Below the pieces are notes generated by a model, which saw nothing but the letters and a program-made list of their open reading frames with translations, had not been told where the DNA came from and ran no database searches. Positions 1 to 6,300 of a stretch of DNA of 13,043 bases are shown piece after piece. The position numbers were made by a program, and so were the translations under genes. Positions within the stretch are counted from its first letter, which is position 1, and each line of letters starts with the position of its first letter. Origin of the DNA: Oscillibacter sp. (GTDB taxonomy: Bacteria > Bacillota > Clostridia > Oscillospirales > Oscillospiraceae); NCBI GenBank assembly GCA_024404295.1, contig JAKSQE010000021.1:1-13043 (forward strand), written 5' to 3'.

Positions 1-12
1 GAATAATAACAA
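1..12 (-). CDS. Possible first codons of SpoIIIAC (partial, runs off left edge)
   Basis: After the spoIIIAB stop codon there are 27 bases and then a TTG codon followed by Leu-Leu-Phe up to the window edge. An AGGAA element lies about 9 bases before the TTG. In endospore formers spoIIIAC, a small membrane protein, normally follows spoIIIAB directly, so this is the expected place for its start. Only four codons are visible, so the call rests on gene order and the ribosome-site-like sequence, not on protein similarity. The true start could lie outside the window. Confidence 0.25.
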
Positions 13-39
13 GGCTGAATTTCCTACCGATTCCGGTTT

Positions 40-537
40 TTAAATCAGCAAGATCACGAGTAGTGCAGCAGCAGAAAACCATACCGCAGAGGATCGTTTT
101 TCCGTCTCTTTCCTCAGTTTCTCCTCGCTTTCTTTCCATGTTTCTATCTTATCTATTGTCAAGTTTATTTCCCTTACAGCAATTGATTCCTCTTTTGAAA
201 TTCTATTTCCGAGTTCCATAACAGCCGCTTTCTCCTCTTCAGAAAGCGGAAGTTCCTCAAATGCAACTTTCCAGGCTTGCGCCGGCAGTTCGCCGCATTC
301 TAACAGGGCGCAGAAGATTTCAAAGCTATGCCTTACATCGCCTATACTCTCGCCTGCCAACCGTTGTGCCAGATGAGGGATCGGTGTCTGGCGACTTCGG
401 ATCTCCTGCTCCATGGTTCGCAAAGCAGATAACAACTCAATTCGTGCGTTTCTTTGTCGACGACGCTGCGTCCACTGCAAATACCACGCATATCCGCAGC
501 CGGCAAAAATGCAAATGCTTCCACACAATCTTACCAT
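40..537 (-). CDS. spoIIIAB: Stage III sporulation protein SpoIIIAB
   Basis: This 165-residue protein fits SpoIIIAB in length (about 170 in Bacillus) and layout. It has an N-terminal hydrophobic segment (about residues 5-20), a charged helical middle containing a conserved-looking MEQEIRSRQTPIP stretch (about 42-54), and a C-terminal hydrophobic segment (about 149-165). SpoIIIAB is a mother-cell protein of the SpoIIIA-SpoIIQ channel that links mother cell and forespore; it resembles GspF-type platform proteins of secretion systems. The ATG overlaps the end of spoIIIAA by 7 bases (ATGGTAA), and GGAAG lies 7 bases before it, which suggests translational coupling. It should be transcribed from the promoter upstream of spoIIIAA. 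The family call rests on the protein pattern and on its partner gene. Confidence 0.92.
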   Translation of the reverse strand: MVRLCGSICIFAGCGYAWYLQWTQRRRQRNARIELLSALRTMEQEIRSRQTPIPHLAQRLAGESIGDVRHSFEIFCALLECGELPAQAWKVAFEELPLSEEEKAAVMELGNRISKEESIAVREINLTIDKIETWKESEEKLRKETEKRSSAVWFSAAALLVILLI

Positions 538-1433
538 GGCACATCTTCCACAGAATAGATTCGCTCTACACCCTTTCGCTCAATGCGAATTATTTTACGG
601 AACACATTTTTGCCCAACAGTTCTCGATACAGAGGTTTTTTCATCAGGTCCTCCAAATCTATTCCGTGAATCGTTGCAAGAATCGCCACACCGCAGCCCG
701 AGGCCTGCGCAATCGTTTTTAGGTCTTCCTGCACGGTAATCTCATCCACCGCTATAATCTGTGGATTCATGGCTCGCAGTACCATGGGAATACCAAGGGC
801 TTTTGGGCAGCCGTCCAATACGTCGGTATAACTGCCAATGTCCATTTGCGGTTTGCCGCGATAGACTACCGCCACCTCACTCCGCTCGTCAATCAACGCA
901 ATGCGCTGTTTTTTCTCGTCAGACAGCAATCGCACCAAATCTCTTAAAAGCGTAGTCTTTCCCCCACCCGGCGGGGACAAAATCAGTGTACTTTGAAACA
1001 CCTCATTTTGAAACAAATCTGTTATGAACGGCGCAGCGATTCCTCTTTTTTCTCTTTCAATGCGAATTACCGCAGAAGAAATGTCTTTGAGATTTGTTGT
1101 CTCACCGTTTTTCATTACCACAGATCCGCAAAGGCCAATACGGAGTCCGCCTTTTGCGGATAAGAATCCTTGTCGCAAGGTATCCATGGTTGCATAACGA
1201 GAAAAGTCTGATGCCAAATCGCATAGGATCTCCAGATCTTCTGCGGTGACAATTTCCTCCAGGGAGACTTCTCCCTCCGGCAGCAGAACCGTCATTGCTT
1301 GTCCGATACGGAGCCGCAGTTCTTCTGCCAATTCCTTTTGAACTGTATTTAAAGATAGCACTCGCTTTCTCAATCGATTGGGCAGCACCAACGCTGCCGT
1401 TTCACACCGTAAGATGTCTTCATTCGTTCCCAA
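531..1433 (-). CDS. spoIIIAA: Stage III sporulation protein AA, secretion-type ATPase
   Basis: This 300-residue protein matches SpoIIIAA in length (about 307 in Bacillus subtilis) and motifs. A Walker A motif (PPGGGKTT, about 154-161) is followed by an IDERSE stretch (181-186), a Walker B motif (IIAVDEI, 226-232) and a conserved ATIHG histidine motif (253-257), as in VirB11/PilT-like ATPases. It is thought to energise the SpoIIIA-SpoIIQ channel during engulfment. The start is a TTG at 1433-1431: a very strong AAAGGAGGG lies 6 to 7 bases upstream, and the nearby ATG is in another frame. It is the first gene of the operon and overlaps spoIIIAB by 7 bases. A sigma-E-like promoter lies about 30 bases upstream. 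All catalytic motifs are intact. Confidence 0.96.
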   Translation of the reverse strand: MGTNEDILRCETAALVLPNRLRKRVLSLNTVQKELAEELRLRIGQAMTVLLPEGEVSLEEIVTAEDLEILCDLASDFSRYATMDTLRQGFLSAKGGLRIGLCGSVVMKNGETTNLKDISSAVIRIEREKRGIAAPFITDLFQNEVFQSTLILSPPGGGKTTLLRDLVRLLSDEKKQRIALIDERSEVAVVYRGKPQMDIGSYTDVLDGCPKALGIPMVLRAMNPQIIAVDEITVQEDLKTIAQASGCGVAILATIHGIDLEDLMKKPLYRELLGKNVFRKIIRIERKGVERIYSVEDVPW

Positions 1434-1437
1434 AAGA

Positions 1438-1448
1438 CTCCCTCCTTT
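1438..1448 (-). promoter_or_regulatory. Ribosome binding site deciding the TTG start of spoIIIAA
   Basis: On the minus strand this reads AAAGGAGGGAG, nearly a full match to the 16S anti-Shine-Dalgarno sequence. It lies directly before a TTG codon in the spoIIIAA frame. No in-frame ATG has comparable support, so it fixes a non-ATG start. Confidence 0.85.
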
Positions 1449-1462
1449 TCTTTCGTTGCTTC

Positions 1463-1491
1463 AATGTATGGCAGCTCGTCCTCTGTTATGT
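1463..1491 (-). promoter_or_regulatory. Sigma-E-like promoter for the spoIIIA operon
   Basis: On the minus strand CATACATT (1470-1463) matches the sigma-E -10 consensus CATACAnT at every fixed position. ACATAAC (1491-1485), exactly 14 bases upstream, keeps the ATA core of the -35 element but is otherwise weak. In Bacillus the spoIIIA operon is transcribed by sigma-E in the mother cell, which fits. Transcription would start near 1455, giving a leader of about 20 bases. The -35 element lies directly next to the upstream gene's terminator. Confidence 0.6.
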
Positions 1492-1492
1492 C

Positions 1493-1523
1493 AAAAAAGT
1501 CAGCCGAATCAATCGGCCGACTT
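1493..1523 (-). terminator. Intrinsic terminator of the cysteine-rich gene
   Basis: On the minus strand an 11-bp stem (AAGTCGGCCGA with TCGGCTGACTT, one G-U pair) with a 5-base loop is followed by a run of six T (1498-1493). The left arm begins only 7 bases after the stop codon of the upstream gene. The G-U pair becomes an A-C mismatch in plus-strand RNA, so the minus strand is the intended direction. It separates the cysteine-rich gene from the spoIIIA operon. Confidence 0.82.
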
Positions 1524-1529
1524 CCATTT

Positions 1530-2372
1530 TTAGTTCTCACCGCAGCATGAGCAGTAGTTTTTCACTTCGCCGTAGCTGTCGGATGCAGTCACGGTATTGG
1601 GAGGGAAAAATTCGCCCACAGGGAACGAAATATTGCGGAACAGGCAGCACGGATCATCGGTATTGCCGCAATCGCAGTGTTTTTCCGGCATACAATAATC
1701 GTAAACAGGGATCAACAGCTGAGAATCGCGCTCCAAACGGACAATCGAGAACTGGCCCAAGGTCACATAGATACGTCGGCCATCATCTCCGCCGCACAGA
1801 TCTCCACCAAAGCACTTGCTGACACAGGCAGGGACCTCACACAAATCACAGTCACAGCCGCGCTTACCGCAGCCCTCAACAACACGGGCATCCAGAACAA
1901 TGGGATCCACAGCCTCTACCACCGCGATGGGAAGATTGGAACGGCGCATTTGCTGAATATCCGGCTCCTCGCTTCGGTATTCGGAGGAGAAGATCTTGGC
2001 ACTGCCTTCACTGCCGAATAACAGCGCTCTCTTATCGAACACGCACAGCCCCTCCACCGTCATAGGGCAAGGTGCACTGGTATATGCCTGAAGGGTTACC
2101 TTATAGAAGAAGCGCATGTCAACCGTATAGAAGCCGCGGTTGAAGTTTACTGCTTCCACATCCACATATACATACAGCAAATCTGCTTTTCCGCCTTTCA
2201 CAGACAATGCGTGATTCAGCACATCCACATATTCCAGCTTCGGATAGAATCGCAGATCCTCAATGCAATCCTTATCCCGGCAGGAGTCATAAATCTTTCT
2301 GGTATGAATACAGACCGCCTCACGAATGCCGTTAGAGCTTTCTACCGGGCCGGCCACGATTTTTTCAGCCAT
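1530..2372 (-). CDS. Cysteine-rich conserved protein, possible spore coat or exosporium component
   Basis: I cannot name this 280-residue protein. It resembles uncharacterised proteins I recall from Clostridia. It has 20 cysteines (about 7%). Three lie early (21, 31, 36, around a YDSCRDKDCIEDL stretch), a dense cluster lies at 168-193, a second at 227-243, and CSCC lies at the end (274-277). The middle (about 65-130) is cysteine-poor and looks like a beta-rich domain, with FNRGFYTVDMRFFY and LLFGSEGSAKIFSS stretches. No signal peptide or membrane segment is visible. A strong AGGAGGT lies 6 to 7 bases before the ATG. It has its own terminator, and a sigma-K-like promoter candidate upstream. 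Cysteine-rich cytosolic proteins of sporulating mother cells are often coat or exosporium parts, and the next operon is spoIIIA; this role is inference. A metal-binding role is an alternative. Confidence 0.88.
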   Translation of the reverse strand: MAEKIVAGPVESSNGIREAVCIHTRKIYDSCRDKDCIEDLRFYPKLEYVDVLNHALSVKGGKADLLYVYVDVEAVNFNRGFYTVDMRFFYKVTLQAYTSAPCPMTVEGLCVFDKRALLFGSEGSAKIFSSEYRSEEPDIQQMRRSNLPIAVVEAVDPIVLDARVVEGCGKRGCDCDLCEVPACVSKCFGGDLCGGDDGRRIYVTLGQFSIVRLERDSQLLIPVYDYCMPEKHCDCGNTDDPCCLFRNISFPVGEFFPPNTVTASDSYGEVKNYCSCCGEN

Positions 2373-2400
2373 TGCAATACCTCCTAATTGATATAGCGGT

Positions 2401-2419
2401 TGAAAGAACAGCTCTTTCA
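2401..2419. repeat. Perfect 7-bp inverted repeat upstream of the cysteine-rich gene
   Basis: TGAAAGA and TCTTTCA are separated by ACAGC. The repeat lies 29 bases before the ATG of the minus-strand gene, at or just after the start point expected from the sigma-K-like promoter. It could be an operator or a 5' leader hairpin; nothing in it decides which. Confidence 0.6.
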
Positions 2420-2423
2420 GTCC

Positions 2424-2450
2424 AGTCTATGCCACATATTAAATGTGGTG
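2424..2450 (-). promoter_or_regulatory. Sigma-K-like promoter candidate for the cysteine-rich gene
   Basis: On the minus strand CATAGACT (2431-2424) fits the sigma-K -10 pattern CATAnnnT. A CAC (2450-2448) lies 16 bases upstream, where sigma-K expects mAC. The -10 also fits sigma-E with one mismatch, but no sigma-E -35 element is present at 14 bases. Both elements are short, so chance matches are possible. Transcription would start near 2417, about 45 bases before the ATG. Confidence 0.4.
2432..2448. repeat. Inverted repeat between the divergent promoters
   Basis: CCACAT and ATGTGG are separated by ATTAA. The repeat fills the spacer of the sigma-K-like promoter candidate and is about 34 bases upstream of the sigma-A -35 box of the plus-strand gene. 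A protein bound here could affect either direction. Confidence 0.5.
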
Positions 2451-2481
2451 CGAAAGATTCAAAAGCTTCATCGGAAAAAGC

Positions 2482-2510
2482 TGTACATTCTTTCCACAAT
2501 ACGCTATACT
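2482..2510 (+). promoter_or_regulatory. Sigma-A promoter for the DUF4364-type gene
   Basis: TGTACA (2482-2487, 4 of 6 with TTGACA) and TATACT (2505-2510, 5 of 6 with TATAAT) are separated by 17 bases. The -10 box lies about 32 bases before the ATG at 2543, which has AAAGGAG (2527-2533) upstream. Vegetative expression is implied, unlike the divergent gene. Confidence 0.7.
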
Positions 2511-2542
2511 AAAAGCAATTCTTTACAAAGGAGACCGTTCCC

Positions 2543-3073
2543 ATGGCAAGCCACGGTTTTATTCGGGATAAACTCGAAATAAAATTTTTGATACTTTATC
2601 TCGCTGCACGCGTCATCGAACCCGTGCCTTTCGATACTTTACTGGATCTGACCCTCTGCGATGATGCCATCGACTATTTTGACTTCTCGGAATGCTTGGC
2701 TGATTTAGTAAAAACGGAACACTTATCGTTAAATGATAACGGCTTTTATTCCATAACCGAAAAAGGCATTCGCAACAGTCAGATCTGCGAGAGCAGTCTC
2801 CCATACTCTGTGCGTCTTCGGTGCGACAAAAACCTATCCATCTGCAATCGAAAGCTTCGGCGCAAAAGCCAGGTACAGGCGAATTTGGAGTCCAGAGCCA
2901 ACGGAACACACACCGTTCATCTACAGTTGGAGGACGATATAGGAAGCGTAATGGACCTTCGTCTGATGGTTCCCCGAGAAGACATGGGCAAGCTTCTCTG
3001 CCAGCAGTTTCAAAAAGCTCCCGAGCAGCTTTACAGTCAAATCATTGACTTGCTCTTAAAGGATGATGCATAA
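2543..3073 (+). CDS. DUF4364 family protein, winged-helix-like
   Basis: This 176-residue protein matches my recollection of the DUF4364 family in length and sequence style. The family occurs widely in Clostridia and is uncharacterised. Residues 8-75 look like a winged-helix domain (KLEIKFLILYLA as the first helix, and an LSLNDNGFYSITEKG wing with the final TEKG typical of PadR-like folds). A basic stretch follows (CNRKLRRKSQ, 101-110). The C-terminal part (about 115-176) alternates strands and a helix and may mediate dimerisation. No membrane segment is visible. It has its own promoter and terminator, so it is monocistronic. A DNA-binding regulatory role is plausible from the fold. Its target is unknown, and control of the neighbouring gltBD genes is only a guess from position. 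Confidence 0.85.
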   Translation: MASHGFIRDKLEIKFLILYLAARVIEPVPFDTLLDLTLCDDAIDYFDFSECLADLVKTEHLSLNDNGFYSITEKGIRNSQICESSLPYSVRLRCDKNLSICNRKLRRKSQVQANLESRANGTHTVHLQLEDDIGSVMDLRLMVPREDMGKLLCQQFQKAPEQLYSQIIDLLLKDDA

Positions 3074-3077
3074 ACGA

Positions 3078-3120
3078 AGCACGGAAGTTCCAACGGCGGA
3101 ACTTCCGTGCTATTTCATAT
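3078..3120 (+). terminator. Terminator after the DUF4364-type gene
   Basis: A perfect 14-bp stem (3078-3091 with 3098-3111) has a 6-base loop and starts 4 bases after the stop codon. The following TATTTCATAT is only moderately T-rich. The stem is so strong that termination is likely, and it isolates this gene from gltB. Confidence 0.78.
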
Positions 3121-3134
3121 AACGTTTTTACCTC

Positions 3135-3151
3135 TGTATAGAATTTTAACA
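3135..3151. promoter_or_regulatory. Weak GlnR/TnrA-like site upstream of gltB
   Basis: TGTATAGAATTTTAACA agrees with 7 of the 8 fixed positions of the Bacillus GlnR/TnrA consensus TGTnAn7TnACA. It lies 79 bases before the gltB -35 box. Such AT-rich matches arise by chance, and no glnR gene is in the window, so this is only a candidate. Otherwise 3121-3230 holds nothing I can identify. Confidence 0.2.
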
Positions 3152-3230
3152 AAGGATTTTTAAGGGAACTGCCGCATTTTAGAAAAGTCTCCGAAATCTG
3201 CAGAATTGCGTTTTAATACAGCTAAAACCG

Positions 3231-3260
3231 TTGACAGAGCCGGTCTTTTTCTCGTATAAT
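3231..3260 (+). promoter_or_regulatory. Consensus sigma-A promoter of gltBD
   Basis: TTGACA (3231-3236) and TATAAT (3255-3260) are both perfect, with an 18-base spacer. Transcription should start near 3267, about 90 bases before the gltB ATG and only a few bases before a terminator hairpin. A promoter this strong suggests that control acts after initiation. Confidence 0.92.
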
Positions 3261-3269
3261 TTCCACCAG

Positions 3270-3312
3270 AGAGCAAAGGTGCCCACTCAGGGGTCACCTG
3301 CGCTCTTTTTTT
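3270..3312 (+). terminator. Leader terminator (attenuator) upstream of gltB
   Basis: The stem pairs AGAGC (3270-3274) with GCTCT (3302-3306) and AGGTG (3277-3281) with CACCT (3295-3299), across a small AA/GC internal loop. CCC/GGG pairing extends it near the apex. Seven T (3306-3312) follow at once. It lies between a consensus promoter and the gltB start, so it should stop most transcripts after about 45 bases unless something prevents it. The upstream gene already has its own terminator, so this one belongs to the gltB leader. Confidence 0.85.
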
Positions 3313-3358
3313 ATGTCCATTTTTCCTTTGCTTTAAATCATGAAAAGGGAGTGATTTC

Positions 3359-6300
3359 ATGTTGGACACGCACAATTATCAAGTTCAACATCCTTTATAT
3401 GACCCACGCTTTGAACACGATGCCTGTGGTATCGGCGCTGTGGTGGATTTGAAGGGTCAAAAGACCTATCAAACAGTGGATGATGCTCTGAAAATCGTTG
3501 AAAAACTGGAGCATCGTGCCGGCAAAGATGCCGCCGGCGAAACCGGTGACGGTGTCGGCCTGATGCTTCAGATCCCCCATAAGCTGATGGTAAAGGCCGC
3601 AGCGGCAGAGGGTATTTCCCTCGGCAACGAACGGGATTACGGCGTAGGTGTATTCTTCTTCCCCAACAACAATTTGAAACGTGCGCAGGCTAAAAAGATG
3701 TTGGAGATCATTGTGGCAAAAGAGGGTCTGGATTTTCTGGGATGGCGTGCCGTTCCAACTCATCCGGAGGTTCTGGGGCAAAAGGCTTTGGACTGCATGC
3801 CCTGCATTTGTCAGTGCTTTGTCAAGCGTCCTGCGGACTGCGCTCCGGGTTTGGACTTTGACCGAAAGCTCTACGTGATCCGTCGCGCATTTGAGCAGTC
3901 CAACATTAACACCTACATTCCCTCGTTCTCCAGCCGCACAATTGTCTATAAAGGAATGTTCCTTGTGGGACAGCTGAGAAAATTCTATGCTGACCTGACG
4001 GATCCTGACTGCGAAAGTGCCATCGCACTGGTCCATTCCCGCTTTTCCACCAACACGAATCCCAGTTGGGAACGTGCGCATCCCAACCGTTACATACTCC
4101 ATAATGGCGAAATCAATACCATCCGCGGCAATGTGGATCGTATGTTAGCCCGTGAGGAATCCATGTCCTCTGCCATTTTAGAGAAAGATATGGACAAGAT
4201 CCTCCCCGTGGTAGATCAAAGCGGTTCTGACAGTGCTATGCTGGACAACACTTTGGAATTCCTGCTGATGAGTGGAATTGAATTGCCCCAGGCCGTAATG
4301 ATGACGATTCCGGAACCTTGGGCAAATGACAAGAAAATGAAGCGCGCAAAGCGAGATTTTTACCATTATTACGCCACGATGATGGAGCCGTGGGACGGCC
4401 CTGCCGCCATTGTCTTCTCAGACGGTGACACCGTTGGTGCCGTTCTGGATCGAAACGGTCTTCGCCCATGTCGTTGGTATCTCACTGATGATGACAGGCT
4501 GATCGTATCTTCCGAGGTAGGCGTCTTGGACATCCCAGCGGAAAAAATTGTCAAAAAGTCACGCTTGCAGCCCGGAAAAATGCTGCTTGCAGACCTACGG
4601 GAAGGCCGCCTGGTGGATGACGAGGAGATCAAACGGCGCTATGCCTCAAAGCAGCCTTACGGCGAATGGCTGGATGCTCATCTGGTATATCTGAAGGATC
4701 TTCCCATTCCTAACAAGCGAGTCGAATCTCATTCACAGGAAGTCCGTGATCGCTTGTACAAAGCCTTTGGTTACACCTATGAAGAAATCAAAGATTCCAT
4801 TCTACCCATGGCTCGTGATGGTGTGGAGCCCACCAATGCTATGGGTGTGGATACCCCTCTTGCCGTGTTAAGTGAGCACCATCAGCCGCTTTTCAACTAC
4901 TTTAAGCAACTCTTTGCGCAAGTGACCAATCCCCCGATGGATGCCATTCGCGAGGAGATCGTCACGGACACCACTGTGTATGTCGGTTCCTCCGGCAACC
5001 TGTTGGAGGAAAAAGCAGAAAACTGCACAGTTCTTCAGATCCGCAACCCCATTCTTACCTCCGTGGATCTGATGAAGCTGCGGTATATGGATCGCCCCGG
5101 CTTCCATGTGGAGACCATTTCCCTGCTGTATTACAAAGGGATGCCTTTGGAGGCCGCTGTGGATCAGTTGTATGTCAACTGTGACCGAGCCTATCGGAAA
5201 GGTGCAAATATTCTGATCTTGTCCGACCGTGGAGTCGATGAAAACCATGTCGCTATTCCCTCCCTATTGGCCGTTTCCGCTCTGGAGCAGTATCTGGTGC
5301 GCACCAAAAAGCGTACCGCCGTATCCATGATTCTGGAAAGCGCCGAGCCAAGAGATGTACACCACTTTGCAACGCTGTTGGGCTATGGTGCTCAGGCCAT
5401 CAATCCCTATCTTGCGCAGGAATGCGTAGAAGAACTGGTTACTCTGGGCCTTTTGGACAAGGACTCCGGTGCCGCCGTCAGCGACTATAACAGTGCGATT
5501 CTCCACGGCATTGTAAAAATCGCCTCCAAGATGGGCATCTCCACCATTCAATCTTACCAGTCTGCCCAGATTTTCGAGTGCGTTGGCATCAACAAGGCAG
5601 TCATCGATAAATACTTCACCAACACCACCAGCCGTGTCGGTGGAGTGGGACTCGAGGAAATCGGTGAGGGTGTGGAGTGGAACCACAACCAGGCATTTGA
5701 CCCACTGGGTCTGGGTTTTGACACCACGCTGGACTCCACCGGTAGTCACAAGATGCGCTCCGGCCCTGACAAAGAAGATCATATGTACAACCCCAAGACG
5801 ATCCTTTTGCTGCAAAAGGCCACCCGGGAGGGCAGCTACGATGTCTTCAAGGAGTACACCGCACAGGTGGATTCTGCCGATAAACCGCACACTTTACGTG
5901 GTTTGTTGGATTTCCGTTTTGCACAAGACGGCGGCATCTCCATCGACGAGGTTGAACGGGTAGAGTCTATTGTCAAACGTTTTAAGACTGGCGCTATGAG
6001 CTACGGCTCGATTTCTCAGGAAGCACATGAGTGCATGGCCATTGCCATGAACCGTATCGGCGGCAAGTCCAACTCCGGCGAAGGCGGTGAAGCCACCGAA
6101 CGGCTTCACGACGAACGCTGTTCTGCCATTAAGCAAATCGCCTCTGGCCGTTTTGGTGTTACCAGTGAATATCTGAATAGTGCGCAGGAAATACAAATCA
6201 AAATGGCACAGGGCGCAAAACCCGGCGAAGGTGGACATCTGCCCGGCAAAAAGGTCTATCCATGGATCGCCAAAACCCGCTATTCCACCCCCGGTGTCAG

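Noticed and set aside
3265..3312. T-box or known riboswitch in the gltB leader
   Set aside because: The leader is too short after the promoter, and I see no T-box sequence (AGGGTGGnACCGCG) or known aptamer core.
3313..3336. Short ORF (ATG, six sense codons, TAA) in the gltB leader, as a possible leader peptide
   Set aside because: It has no ribosome site, starts in the T-run of the terminator, and lies downstream of the hairpin, so it cannot drive attenuation in the usual way.
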